A stretch of DNA of 52,624 bases from Nanoarchaeota archaeon. GTDB lineage: Archaea > EX4484-52 > LFW-46. The DNA lies in contig JAHILE010000024.1 in the NCBI GenBank assembly GCA_018897155.1, positions 1 through 52,624 of the forward strand, given 5' to 3'. This document shows positions 18,816 through 28,104 of this stretch, piece by piece. The notes beneath the pieces are model-generated. The model had not been told where the DNA came from. It searched no databases and saw only the letters and a list, made by a program, of their open reading frames with translations. The position numbers were made by a program, and so were the translations under genes. The first letter of the stretch is position 1. Each line of letters opens with the position of its first letter.

Positions 18816-19957
18816 ATTTGACCCCTCAACTTCTTTGTTTCTTGTGTTGTTCTTCGCGGGATGTTGAGTTTTTTCATAATTTTTATGATCCCTGCATGGC
18901 TATAACTAAGTTTTTTACCAATCTCTGAGATGGTTAAGCACTCATCATGATACATTTTTTTTATAGCCCCCCCCATTTCCCTAAGTTTTTCTAATTTCTC
19001 CTTCTCTCTTATTTCTCGCCTTTTCCTTCTCCATGCCCGCTTATATTCATTCTTTTCCTTGCGAGATAATGTTATTCTGTCTTTATTTCCTTCCCATAAT
19101 GCACCCAGTTTATAAAACACGCAATTTGGGACCCCATATTTTTCGAAAATTACCTTAAAAATTGCTAAAAGTTTTTTAGAGTCAGTACTATTAAATTTAA
19201 TATAATATGTATTGTTCCTTCTGCATATTTTTGGGTTTACATTCCATTTTTTTATGAACCAGTCTTTTATTATGGTGTGTTCTATATAGGTAAACGAATC
19301 GGTGGAAAAATTTACTAAATTTTCTAATATTGTGACGTGTCCATCATCTAGATACCATACTGCTAGACCTAGTTCATTTATTTGGTCTAAAATCTCCGAG
19401 GTTATTCTTTTTTTTCTATCAAAATAAAATATTTTATGATACTCGCTTAGTAAAGGAAGTGAAGATGTTTTAATTATGACTTGGGGGTATTTCTTGTTTA
19501 ATTTATAATTCATATATTCTTTATCCTTTAACTTACACCCGAAAATTTTCAGGATCTTGTCTTTCCATATTAAGTAGTCTCTTTGTTTTGATGAGTGCGT
19601 TTCCTCAAGATAATAATTTGTTCCATTACCGTGTGATAAGCTACCATCCCCTAATAAACTACCCAAAAGCACCTGCTTGCAATCTTCAGTAAACAATATA
19701 TCCAAATATTCAGGATTCTTATTTAAGTTTGCCAGAGATATTTTTAGTTTCGTTTGTTCTGAACGGGGCTTTCCGTAGAACGGATGGTTTTTACCGCTCA
19801 TTGCTTTCGACATCTTCTGTTTTGTTTCTTCGGATCGTTTTTTGCCTGTTTTAGACTCTGCGATTTTTCTTACTCGTTTGTCTGTTTCCTTTGTCAAACC
19901 TCTATTCCAAGGGATGTTGCTTTTCCTCGTAAAATCATCATTGTTCTGGTCTTTCAT
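18812..19957 (-). CDS. Free-standing LAGLIDADG homing endonuclease with NUMOD3 repeats and a C-terminal HTH
   Basis: Residues 14-75 hold NUMOD3-type DNA-binding modules (GKKRSEETKQKMSKA, GKNHPFYGKPRSEQTKLKIS). Two LAGLIDADG motifs follow at 97-105 (LLGSLLGDG) and 197-206 (LGLAVWYLDDG), each with the catalytic acidic residue. The C-terminal 45 residues form a helix-turn-helix (LTISEIGKKLSYSHAGIIKIMKKL). NUMOD3 is usually found with GIY-YIG enzymes. No intron or intein surrounds the gene, so it is free-standing and is probably a selfish mobile gene that cuts and copies itself into an empty site. It is more AT-rich than its neighbours. Its stop overlaps the next gene's ATG. Confidence 0.87.
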   Translation of the reverse strand: MKDQNNDDFTRKSNIPWNRGLTKETDKRVRKIAESKTGKKRSEETKQKMSKAMSGKNHPFYGKPRSEQTKLKISLANLNKNPEYLDILFTEDCKQVLLGSLLGDGSLSHGNGTNYYLEETHSSKQRDYLIWKDKILKIFGCKLKDKEYMNYKLNKKYPQVIIKTSSLPLLSEYHKIFYFDRKKRITSEILDQINELGLAVWYLDDGHVTILENLVNFSTDSFTYIEHTIIKDWFIKKWNVNPKICRRNNTYYIKFNSTDSKKLLAIFKVIFEKYGVPNCVFYKLGALWEGNKDRITLSRKEKNEYKRAWRRKRREIREKEKLEKLREMGGAIKKMYHDECLTISEIGKKLSYSHAGIIKIMKKLNIPRRTTQETKKLRGQI

Positions 19958-20110
19958 CTTATACCGAAACTACTTAGTTACTAATATATTTAAAGGTCCC
20001 ATATTTTGTAACACATCACATGACGCACGGCGAGCGGCTCTGCCTTGAATATTTCGGAATAAATGGCGGATTTAATAATAAAACTTTCATACAAGACGTA
20101 TTTTGCAGAT

Positions 20111-20124
20111 AAATATATATAAAC
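20111..20124 (+). promoter_or_regulatory. TATA box of the membrane protein gene at 20147
   Basis: The sequence AAATATATATAAAC is centred about 29 bases before the ATG at 20147. This spacing predicts a leaderless or nearly leaderless transcript. Confidence 0.55.
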
Positions 20125-20146
20125 TGCTTTTAAATGTCTGAATATT

Positions 20147-21964
20147 ATGAATGAAACGCCTGGCAAACCCGAATCAATTCTTAACAAGATGTCGGAAAAT
20201 TACAAAAAAGACAAGCTGCTATTCACTGCAATTGTTTTAATCCTCGCGCTAGGTATTTTTTTCAGAGTGTACCAATATAATGCTGAAGGTGCTCTTGAAG
20301 GGGATTCTCCGGGCGTAGTGGCCGGAAGCCTTAAATGGTATTATCCGCACGACTACTTTCCAGGCCTGATGCACACATACCCTCCTTTGGGAAACATAAT
20401 TTTTGGTGCAGGGTGCATGCTTTCTGGCGCTGACTTCTCTCCAATAATCCAGCAGCCACAAAACTTCTATCCGTCAATATTTCCGTTAATCGGAGAGCCG
20501 TATAGCCGGGCAGAAAAATACTGCGTAGCGCCATCATACCTCGCATCCATCCTGTTATTCCTGGGTCTTGTTGTTTTCTCTTTTTCAATTCTTGACAAAT
20601 ATAGTGCAGCGTATTCAATTGCTTTTTTTGCATTCTTTGGCATTATTATCCAATGGGGTCGCGTAATATACTATGACGTGATTTTGTGGACATTAACAAT
20701 ATACGGGCTCTTATTTTTATGGCGGGCATACAAGGCAGAAAAAGGAAACAAAAAAGAATATTATTGTTTTCTAATTTCTGCAGCCTTTTTCGGGCTTGCG
20801 ACTGCGACAAAATATACGGCCGTTATATTTCTTCCATTTGCGATATTTATCATATTGGAAAAATACTCATTCGGTTTCTTTAAGCATTTTTCCAGCATGG
20901 CAAAGATAAACTTAAAGACGCTCAGCAATCCGGAAAAAGAAGAAGAGGGCTACTCTTTTTTCATATCTGCAAAATACATGATAATGTCAGTTATTGCATT
21001 TTTATTCGCCATGCTTCTGCCATACAAATTCAGCCTGACTGACTTTTTTGATGTGAAAAATACATTTTTTACATTTTACCCTAATCTTGGAAAAGTTGTC
21101 ATCAGCGGATCGTTTCCAAAATTCTTCATCGATTTCCTGTTCAATATCTCTTTATTTGACGCAGCCATCGCAATTTTTTCAATAAGCACATTCATAATAT
21201 TATTGAAAAAGACTGCAATAACAAGAAATGCATCTAATAATGAACGCTTCATACTTTATCTAGTCGTATTGTTAATTGTGTCTTTAACAATATCCGCTGC
21301 TTTTGATTACAGCATAAATAGCGGGCTCGGGCGCAGATTGATTCTTTATGTTTTTGGATTAGTCTTCCTTATGTCTCTGGCATTTTCAGATGCAGAATAC
21401 TCTATTTTTAGCGCTTTGAACATCAAAGATTCTGATAAAAAACGCGCCGTCTTCTTCATATTTTTATCCATTTATATAGTGTTTTCCGCAGCATCGCTCT
21501 TTTCTGCCGCACCGTATTATGCCCAAACAAAGGGGCCGCTATGTAAACTTGATGAGGCTCAATGTATAACATACCCGTGGCCCATACACAAACTCGTTTC
21601 AGACACTATGAAAAACATGCTAAAAGAAAATGAGACATTTTACGGAATTAATTTGCACATGTACCTCAGGCAAAAAGACGACTTTATAATATGGCAGATA
21701 GAATCGCAATTCCAGCAAAAATACGGGCGCCCGCCGACAATTACTGAAGTATCCAATATATTCGATTTTGAAGGCAGGCACATCAGGTATTTCATTATGT
21801 CCTCTTTTGAACCTGTTTTTGAAGGGACAATTGAAAATAAAAAAGAAATATTCCGCAATTACGAGCCCAAAAAAGTCATTCTAATAAACAACATTGAAGC
21901 CGCATACATATATGATCTTGAGGATCTCGTGCCTCGCAACGCAACAAAAAGCAGAACAGGATAA
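20147..21964 (+). CDS. Polytopic membrane glycosyltransferase-like protein (GT-C fold)
   Basis: The 605-residue protein has a hydrophobic segment at about 25-42, then an extracytoplasmic loop with acidic residues (GALEGDSPG, Glu51 and Asp53), then many membrane segments and a soluble C-terminal part of about 110 residues. The acidic loop after the first helix and the TYPPLGNII stretch resemble ArnT/PMT-type enzymes that use polyprenyl-phosphate-linked sugars. It probably transfers a lipid-linked sugar on the outer face of the membrane. The next gene is a DPM1-like GT2, which would make the polyprenyl-phosphate donor. Confidence 0.7.
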   Translation: MNETPGKPESILNKMSENYKKDKLLFTAIVLILALGIFFRVYQYNAEGALEGDSPGVVAGSLKWYYPHDYFPGLMHTYPPLGNIIFGAGCMLSGADFSPIIQQPQNFYPSIFPLIGEPYSRAEKYCVAPSYLASILLFLGLVVFSFSILDKYSAAYSIAFFAFFGIIIQWGRVIYYDVILWTLTIYGLLFLWRAYKAEKGNKKEYYCFLISAAFFGLATATKYTAVIFLPFAIFIILEKYSFGFFKHFSSMAKINLKTLSNPEKEEEGYSFFISAKYMIMSVIAFLFAMLLPYKFSLTDFFDVKNTFFTFYPNLGKVVISGSFPKFFIDFLFNISLFDAAIAIFSISTFIILLKKTAITRNASNNERFILYLVVLLIVSLTISAAFDYSINSGLGRRLILYVFGLVFLMSLAFSDAEYSIFSALNIKDSDKKRAVFFIFLSIYIVFSAASLFSAAPYYAQTKGPLCKLDEAQCITYPWPIHKLVSDTMKNMLKENETFYGINLHMYLRQKDDFIIWQIESQFQQKYGRPPTITEVSNIFDFEGRHIRYFIMSSFEPVFEGTIENKKEIFRNYEPKKVILINNIEAAYIYDLEDLVPRNATKSRTG

Positions 21965-22006
21965 AGGGATTATAGGATTATAAAGATTGGCAATTAAAAA
22001 AATTGC

Positions 22007-22681
22007 ATGAAAGTAACCCTTGTCCTTTTAACACTGAATGAAATCATTCCGGTAAAGGAAATGTATCCGAAAATACCGTTTGATGCAGTTGATGAAGTGA
22101 TTGCGGTTGACGGAGGCTCGAAAGACGGCACAATAGAATTCTTCAAAAAACAGGGAATAAAGGTTGTTGTCCAGAAAGAGCGCGGCCGCGGAAGAGGTTT
22201 CATGTACGGTCTCCAAAATGCAAAGGGAGATTATATTCTTTATTTCAGCCCGGACGGAAACGAAAATCCCAAAGACATCCCACGGCTTGTAGCAGAAGCA
22301 AAAAAAGGATATGACATTGTGGCGGGATCCCGCTTCATGGATGGCGGAAAAAGCGACGACAGCGATGATCCGCTGCATGTGCGAAATCTAGGCAATCATT
22401 TTTTTACTGCGATAATAAACCTTTTTTACGGCTCAAAATACACTGATGCAGTCAATGGATTCCGGATAGTCAAAAAAAGCGCGCTTGAAAACATGAAACT
22501 TGATGCAACCGAATATGAAATAGAATTCCAGATGTCGATTCGCGCGGCAAAAAATAAGCTCAAAGTCGCAGAGATTCCGACAATAGAAATGGAGCGGATA
22601 GGCGGTGCGCGCAAAGCGCAGACATTTCGGATGGGCTGGAGATTCTCAATATTTTTCTTAAAAGAGCTTTTTAAAAAATAA
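22007..22681 (+). CDS. GT2 glycosyltransferase, dolichyl-phosphate-sugar synthase-like
   Basis: It begins VTLVLLTLNEIIPVKEMYPKI and has AVDGGSKDGTIEF, an RGRGRGFMYGLQNAKGDY segment, FSPDGNENP at the metal-binding position and NGFRIVKKS. These are the features of DPM1/DPG synthase-like GT2 enzymes that load a sugar onto polyprenyl phosphate. It is about 225 residues long and has no C-terminal membrane domain. It follows the GT-C-like gene by 42 bases and probably feeds it. Confidence 0.82.
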   Translation: MKVTLVLLTLNEIIPVKEMYPKIPFDAVDEVIAVDGGSKDGTIEFFKKQGIKVVVQKERGRGRGFMYGLQNAKGDYILYFSPDGNENPKDIPRLVAEAKKGYDIVAGSRFMDGGKSDDSDDPLHVRNLGNHFFTAIINLFYGSKYTDAVNGFRIVKKSALENMKLDATEYEIEFQMSIRAAKNKLKVAEIPTIEMERIGGARKAQTFRMGWRFSIFFLKELFKK

Positions 22682-22700
22682 ATAGTGACTGCATACAAAC

Positions 22701-22710
22701 TTTTTAAAGG
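22701..22710 (+). promoter_or_regulatory. TATA box of the radical SAM gene at 22731
   Basis: The sequence TTTTTAAAGG, preceded by ACAAAC, is centred 26 bases before the ATG at 22731. No ribosome-binding site is visible, so a leaderless transcript is likely. Confidence 0.55.
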
Positions 22711-22730
22711 TATTCTCTTCAATAAATACT

Positions 22731-24185
22731 ATGCGAATTCTCTGCCTCAATCCTGGGCCTTCCGGCAGCATTGACAAAAAAGAGCTGTTTGTGAAAGAAG
22801 GCAGGTGTATGGAGCGAAGCGGCGCGTGGAGCAATCTGCGCATGCCGATAAGCCTTGCGTACATATCAAGCATACTCAAAAAAGACGGACATGAAGTCCG
22901 GCTTATTGACGATATTGCAGAATATTCCTTAAACGACAAAACAAAGCTTGACTCAATCCTTGAAAAATTCCAGCCGGACCTGGCAATAATAAACACATCA
23001 CTGCCTTCTGTGCTGACCGAAGACATGTTTGCAGTCAAAAAAATCAAGGAGAAATACCCGAAAGCAATTATTGCAATGATTGGCGTTGCTCCCACGCTCA
23101 TCACAGGCGAAATACTGAAAGCAGGCCCTGTTGATATCTGCATAAGGAAAGAGCCGGAAATGATATCAAAAGAGATTTCTGCCTGTATCGCATCCGGAAA
23201 AGACTGGAAAAGAGTATTGGGCATAAGCTTTGTCCATAACAAGGCAATAGTAACGAATCCGGACGCGCCTCTTGTTGATATAAACGCGCTTCCGATGCCG
23301 GATTTTGATTCTCTTCCTCTTGATGCTTATAGAACTCCGATAGACAGGAAAAAACAGGTATTAATAGATGTTTCAAGAGGATGCCCCTACAAGTGCATCT
23401 ATTGCACTGGAACAAAATTTTACGGCCACGATTTCAGGTACAGGAATCCGGAAAAGGTTCTTGAAGAAATAGAGCATGTAAAAAAACTGGGTGTTCGAAA
23501 AATACTCTTCTGGGCAGATACTTTCACATTCAATAAAAAATTCGTGATTGATTTGTGCAATGGAATGGTTGAACGCGGGCTTGAAAAAGACATGTCCTGG
23601 GTTGTTAATTCGCGCGTGAACACAATCGACCAGGAAATGCTAAAGCATATGGATGAAGCAAACTGCTTCCTTGTAGCTTTCGGAGCTGAAAGCGGCAACC
23701 AGGAAATACTGAATTATGTGAACAAGGGCATAACTCTCGAGCAGACGCGAAATGCCTTCAAGTGGGTTCATGAAACCAATATAGAGAGCGCTGCGCATAT
23801 CGTATTCGGCCTCGCGCCCTTTGAGACTGAAACGACAATCAAAAAAACTCTTGATTTTGTAAAAGAGATAAAGCCCAATTACGCGAATTTCCACATAGCG
23901 ACGCCGTACCCGGGAACAGAGCTTTACGCGCGCTACGACAAGGAAGGATACATAATAAACAAGGAATACACGCGCCTCGAATCGCCCAAGGCAAACATAA
24001 CGCTTCCGAATCTTTCAAACAACGACCTTGAACACTGGCGCGACAAGGCCTTTTTCGACTTTTATGTTACTCCAAGAATCGCAATTCAGGAATTGAAAAA
24101 AGTGCGGTCGTTTCCGCATCTGTACAATCTTGTCACTAACGGATTATGGTTTATGCAGGGATGGATGAATGCAAGAAAACTCTAA
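22731..24185 (+). CDS. B12-binding-domain radical SAM protein
   Basis: It shares its layout with the gene at 17391-18815: a cobalamin-type Rossmann domain (ILCLNPGPSGS, VRLIDDIAEY, IGVAPTLITGEIL) and a radical SAM motif CPYKCIYC (Cys218, Cys222, Cys225). HIVFGLAPFETETT and ATPYPGTELY follow near the SAM-binding edge. The DxHxxG motif is absent. The last 17 bases overlap the next gene, a membrane protein, so the two are translationally coupled. Confidence 0.85.
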   Translation: MRILCLNPGPSGSIDKKELFVKEGRCMERSGAWSNLRMPISLAYISSILKKDGHEVRLIDDIAEYSLNDKTKLDSILEKFQPDLAIINTSLPSVLTEDMFAVKKIKEKYPKAIIAMIGVAPTLITGEILKAGPVDICIRKEPEMISKEISACIASGKDWKRVLGISFVHNKAIVTNPDAPLVDINALPMPDFDSLPLDAYRTPIDRKKQVLIDVSRGCPYKCIYCTGTKFYGHDFRYRNPEKVLEEIEHVKKLGVRKILFWADTFTFNKKFVIDLCNGMVERGLEKDMSWVVNSRVNTIDQEMLKHMDEANCFLVAFGAESGNQEILNYVNKGITLEQTRNAFKWVHETNIESAAHIVFGLAPFETETTIKKTLDFVKEIKPNYANFHIATPYPGTELYARYDKEGYIINKEYTRLESPKANITLPNLSNNDLEHWRDKAFFDFYVTPRIAIQELKKVRSFPHLYNLVTNGLWFMQGWMNARKL

Positions 24186-25836
24186 TTTTAAAGACATAAT
24201 CAAAAGCGAACGATTTATTGAAACAGCAATCCTCATCTTATTCGTATCCATTTTCATTTTTCTGAAACTCGCGCAGCCGTTGAATTACGAGCTATCTCAC
24301 CAGTATCCGACGTTTTATAATGCGAATGATAACTTCGGCAACGGATATTCGATGCCCCAATACGTAAAAGAAGTGGGCAATTTTAAATACGAACCTCCAA
24401 ACACAGTTTCCGGATTTAAGGATGTTGTGGGATATTATCCGCCGCTTCAATCTCACTTAGGCGCAATGGCTTCCATAATTACCGGTGTCGAAACATATGA
24501 TGCAACAAACATAATAGCCATTTTATTTTCAATACCACCTTTCATTTTAATTTATTTTGTCATACGAAGATATTCCAAAGAACTCGCCATATTGAGCCTG
24601 CCATTCATGCTAGGAATTTTTAACTTTAATTTTGAAGTAGAGCGTGCTTTTGGGCAGTGGATATACATTACGGGCGCGCTATTTCTTGCATCTGTTGTAT
24701 GGCTTGCAGATCGCCTGCATGCAAAATATTCCAGCATATTCCTTGCAATATTATTAACCGGCGCGGCACTGGGGCACATGTCCGAAGCAATATTCTCGGC
24801 AGGATTCTTAGCAGTCTTCATGGCATTAAGATATCTGAAAGAAAAACAATTGGATATGCCCGCCCTTAAGAACGTGATTATTGGATTTACGATGTTCGCC
24901 ATCATCGCTTCATACTACCTGATTATTTTTAAGAATAGCTGGATGGTGGGATTTCAGCAATTCTCATTCGAAGTAATGTCAGTGTCGCCGATTGCCGCAA
25001 GCCTCGGGGTAAAAATAACTGACTTTGGAATTGTTGTCCTATTGGTGCTTGCTGGCCTTTTGATTGGAATCAAACAGCTGGCATTCAGGAAAAAAGAAGA
25101 GTTTCCGTTTACTGCAGTTATTGCCGGAATATATATCTTGATTATAGGTTATGGAAATTATTTCGGCCTCGGCTTAAGAGCATGGCAATCGCGGCATGCA
25201 TGGCCCATTTATTTTTCGGTTTTTTGCGGAATTGTAATTTATTCTTTAGGCGCAAAGTACTTCAAAAACTGGAACTATAAACACTACGCCATACTGAGCG
25301 TCACACTTATCATATTATTTTCATACACACATATAGGGATGTTAAAAGGTGGTGGACTTATTGATCAAGATGGATGGAATGCACTGATGTGGATAAAAAA
25401 TAACACTCCGGAAGATGCAAATATAGGATATTTTTATGGAACCCTGCCATCACAACCGATGAGCCTTTGGTCAACGAATCGAATTGCATACATAGTTGAT
25501 TTGGAAGATTATTCGGACGGGATTAAAAAAGGAATAGTAAAAGACAATTACACAATGATGCAAACAAATGAGATAGTTAATGCATATTATCCATACAGAA
25601 AAACATTGTTCAGTTACGGATATCATAACGACACGTCAACATACTTTTTGTATTCAAATGATCTGAATTATTATGTGTTTCCGCTGGCTATTTCCGCAAC
25701 AAACAACCAATATGTTTCACAATACAATCTTATGATACTTCAAGAGCTGTTAAAACAAGAAAAGATTAAAGAGACATATAAAAACGGAGCGTATGCAATA
25801 TTTGAAGTGATAAAACTCAATGATACCGCAGCCTAG
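24169..25836 (+). CDS. Polytopic membrane protein, probable GT-C-type glycosyltransferase
   Basis: The 555-residue protein has a first helix at about 18-36, an outer loop of about 75 residues (NANDNFGNGYSMPQYV ... GYYPPLQSHLGAMAS) and then about ten further membrane segments, ending in a soluble tail. The layout resembles oligosaccharyltransferase- and PMT-like GT-C enzymes, but no diagnostic motif is certain. It starts within the previous gene. It could equally be a flippase-like or polymerase-like protein of the glycan pathway. Confidence 0.6.
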   Translation: MQENSNFKDIIKSERFIETAILILFVSIFIFLKLAQPLNYELSHQYPTFYNANDNFGNGYSMPQYVKEVGNFKYEPPNTVSGFKDVVGYYPPLQSHLGAMASIITGVETYDATNIIAILFSIPPFILIYFVIRRYSKELAILSLPFMLGIFNFNFEVERAFGQWIYITGALFLASVVWLADRLHAKYSSIFLAILLTGAALGHMSEAIFSAGFLAVFMALRYLKEKQLDMPALKNVIIGFTMFAIIASYYLIIFKNSWMVGFQQFSFEVMSVSPIAASLGVKITDFGIVVLLVLAGLLIGIKQLAFRKKEEFPFTAVIAGIYILIIGYGNYFGLGLRAWQSRHAWPIYFSVFCGIVIYSLGAKYFKNWNYKHYAILSVTLIILFSYTHIGMLKGGGLIDQDGWNALMWIKNNTPEDANIGYFYGTLPSQPMSLWSTNRIAYIVDLEDYSDGIKKGIVKDNYTMMQTNEIVNAYYPYRKTLFSYGYHNDTSTYFLYSNDLNYYVFPLAISATNNQYVSQYNLMILQELLKQEKIKETYKNGAYAIFEVIKLNDTAA

Positions 25837-25869
25837 TCATTGACTTGTACATATTCAAAGTGATAGGAT

Positions 25870-26238
25870 ATGAAACTAGACAATCATTCAGAATTTGAAA
25901 AAATTATTTTAAGCATTGTACTCGGCACACTCATCATCAGAATCATATTCTTTGACGAAGGCTGGGCAGTGGTGCTTAAGATATGCATGATGATATACGG
26001 TATGTTTATTCTTCCGGGAATTGGAATAACGTATCTTCTCAAAGACATAAACTTTTTCGAACGGCTCGCATTATCCGTTGCAATCAGTGCGGCACTGCTT
26101 GGCACATCCGCATACTATCTGGGCATTCTTGGCGTCCATGTGAAATATTCTGCAATAGCCCTACCAGTATTTTTCAGTATTATCTCGTTGACGATAATGC
26201 TCAAAGAATTAAAAAAGATTGATAATAACACGCCATAA
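25870..26238 (+). CDS. Small membrane protein, DUF1616-like
   Basis: This 122-residue protein has about four hydrophobic helices. The segment LPGIGITYLLKDINFFERLALSVAISAALLG follows the pattern of the N-terminal part of DUF1616 proteins, where a glycine-rich turn is followed by an ERLALS box. DUF1616 proteins are common next to archaeal surface-glycan genes and have no assigned function. The last 30 bases overlap the end of the GT2 gene on the other strand. It is shorter than usual for the family and may be a truncated form. Confidence 0.55.
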   Translation: MKLDNHSEFEKIILSIVLGTLIIRIIFFDEGWAVVLKICMMIYGMFILPGIGITYLLKDINFFERLALSVAISAALLGTSAYYLGILGVHVKYSAIALPVFFSIISLTIMLKELKKIDNNTP

Positions 26239-26877
26239 ATAAATGGGCCCCATCTTCAATACATTTATTCCGGATTTTCCGTAAACACGGCTCAATTCCT
26301 TGCTCGGAACCTCAAGAATGCGATATTTGTTCTTTGCACATTTCATTGTCATTTCAGTTTCAATGTCAAAAATATTGGCTTTTAGTCCGAGTTTTTTTGC
26401 AACGTCTTTTTTTATTGCCCGAAAGCCGTTCTGGCTATCGGTTATCCTGACTCCAAACCGGTAATTGATTATAAGCGTTATGATGGCTGAAAAACACATC
26501 CGGATAAACTGAGAAATTGTTCCGTGAAGCTCTTCACTGCCTCCAAGCATTCTTGAAGCAATTACCATATCTGCAGAGCCGCTTTTAATCGGAGCCACTA
26601 TTGCCGGAATATCTGCAGATATATGCGAGCCGTCGGCATCGATAAAAACGAGTATGTCGCCCTTTGCCGCGTCAATTGCAAGTCGCATTGCCGCGCCTTT
26701 TCCCCTTCCGTTGTCAATGAGAGTTCTCGCGCCAAGGGATTTTGCTATTTGAATAGTATTATCGGTTGATTTTTTTGCGCCGACAACAAGAATTTCAGCC
26801 CCATGTTGTTTTACGCCAGAAATTATTTTTTTTATTGTTTTTTCTTCGTTATATGTGGGGATGATTATCGTAATCAT
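26209..26877 (-). CDS. GT2 glycosyltransferase, dolichyl-phosphate-sugar synthase-like
   Basis: It has the core ITIIIPTYNEEKTI, GRGKGAAMRLAIDAAKGD, VFIDADGSH at the DxD position, and TDSQNGFRAIKKDV. It should load a sugar, most likely mannose or glucose, onto polyprenyl phosphate on the cytoplasmic face. A GTG start at 26883 is possible, but the ATG at 26877 places the first strand at the normal distance. VVGAKKSTDNT replaces the usual VVDDGSTD, so an acidic residue in the nucleotide-binding region is missing. It converges with the DUF1616-like gene, overlapping it by 30 bases. Confidence 0.8.
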   Translation of the reverse strand: MITIIIPTYNEEKTIKKIISGVKQHGAEILVVGAKKSTDNTIQIAKSLGARTLIDNGRGKGAAMRLAIDAAKGDILVFIDADGSHISADIPAIVAPIKSGSADMVIASRMLGGSEELHGTISQFIRMCFSAIITLIINYRFGVRITDSQNGFRAIKKDVAKKLGLKANIFDIETEMTMKCAKNKYRILEVPSKELSRVYGKSGINVLKMGPIYLWRVIINLF

Positions 26878-26890
26878 ACACACTTTTGAA

Positions 26891-26900
26891 ACTTTTAAAT
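26891..26900 (+). promoter_or_regulatory. TATA box of the methyltransferase gene at 26921
   Basis: The sequence ACTTTTAAAT is centred about 25 bases before the ATG at 26921. A second AT-rich string, TTATATAATA, is too close to the start codon to be the TATA box. A leaderless transcript is predicted. Confidence 0.45.
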
Positions 26901-26920
26901 TTATATAATAATGTAGCCAT

Positions 26921-27607
26921 ATGCCGTTTGAAGCTATAACAAAAGAAGAAACAAAAAAGCACTATAACGCTCTTGAAGAATTCACAAACAAATCAGACCC
27001 GTATTATTTTAAAAGGCGCGCGGAGCATTTATTGCAGTTCTTAAGCAAAATGCCAAAGTCTTCCAAAATCCTAAATCTTGGCTGTGGAGACGGCAGATTC
27101 ACTAGGCTCATTAAAGATTGCGGATTCAGAGACATCGTTGATGCAGACATTTCATCATCCCTTTTAAAATCAGATACCTGCCGCAAACGGGTTCTGGGAG
27201 ATGCTGAAAATATTTCATTCAAAAAAGAGATGTTCGATGCAATAATCATGACTGATGTAATTGAACATATCGAAAACAGGAATAGGGCCATAAACGAACT
27301 GCAAAGAGTTCTCAAAAAGAACGGAGAACTATTCATAACTTATCCAAATTCCTTATGGGTGCCTGCACTCAACGCTCTTGGAAAAATCGGGATTAAGGTT
27401 GATGCAAAAGACGGCAGGATACCGACAAAACAGTTCGAAAAAGAAATAGAGCCTTATTTCAAAATAAGCTCATTTACAACAATAATTATAATGTCAAAAC
27501 TCCCTTCCAAAATACTAACCGCTTTTGAAAAAATTGAGGTGAATATTCCGAAAAAAATAATCAACCGTTTAGGGCTTATGCATGTCTATATAATAAAAAA
27601 GAGATGA
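26921..27607 (+). CDS. Class I SAM-dependent methyltransferase
   Basis: The SAM-binding motif ILNLGCGDGRFT, the acidic strand end DADIS, the strand DAIIMTDVIEHI and LQRVLKKNGELFITYPNS form a complete Methyltransf_11/23 fold. The C-terminal 60 residues form a lid that normally selects the acceptor. It is leaderless. It is followed by a DUF457-like membrane protein after 7 bases, and the two probably form a small operon. The acceptor is not known. Confidence 0.8.
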   Translation: MPFEAITKEETKKHYNALEEFTNKSDPYYFKRRAEHLLQFLSKMPKSSKILNLGCGDGRFTRLIKDCGFRDIVDADISSSLLKSDTCRKRVLGDAENISFKKEMFDAIIMTDVIEHIENRNRAINELQRVLKKNGELFITYPNSLWVPALNALGKIGIKVDAKDGRIPTKQFEKEIEPYFKISSFTTIIIMSKLPSKILTAFEKIEVNIPKKIINRLGLMHVYIIKKR

Positions 27608-27614
27608 ACAAAAA

Positions 27615-28100
27615 ATGGTTTCAACACTCATGCATCTCGTATGGTCTCTAACGTTCTCAAAAATACTGCGCATAAAAAATGTTGCGCGCTTTTTATTCTT
27701 CGGGATACTTCTTGATTTTGATTTCATACTGGATTTTTTCTGGAAACGGCCGATTGACCACCGCGACTATTTTCATAACATCTTTTTCATAATTTTCCTG
27801 CTTTCCGCATTGTGGCTATGGAACCGGAAGAAGAAAGACAATGAACTGATGAAATCAGCAGCTTGGGCGCTTTCTCTTCACACATTCCTTGACTTATTTG
27901 ACGGTGTCGGAGTTCCTCTTTTCTTCCCGATTTGGTCTGAGCGGATTCTTCTATACCCTCTAGGCCAGAATTACATATTTCCGCTAAAGCTGATTTGGGA
28001 GGGAAACATCTATTTTACAGTAATTTCCCTTGTAATATTATTCATAGTACTGCACACGTACAAACATAAAAACAAGGAAATGGACAAATCAGAATTGTGA
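27615..28100 (+). CDS. DUF457/YdjM-like membrane-bound metal-dependent hydrolase
   Basis: The protein has about four membrane helices with the histidine and aspartate pattern of the family: MHLVWSLTF near the N-terminus, LLDFDFILDFF, HRDYFHNIFF and LHTFLDLFDGVGVPLFFP. These residues would form a metal site at the membrane surface, as in YdjM-like proteins thought to act on phospholipids. The function here is unknown. It follows a methyltransferase gene and converges with another at 28105. Confidence 0.7.
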   Translation: MVSTLMHLVWSLTFSKILRIKNVARFLFFGILLDFDFILDFFWKRPIDHRDYFHNIFFIIFLLSALWLWNRKKKDNELMKSAAWALSLHTFLDLFDGVGVPLFFPIWSERILLYPLGQNYIFPLKLIWEGNIYFTVISLVILFIVLHTYKHKNKEMDKSEL

Positions 28101-28104
28101 ATAG

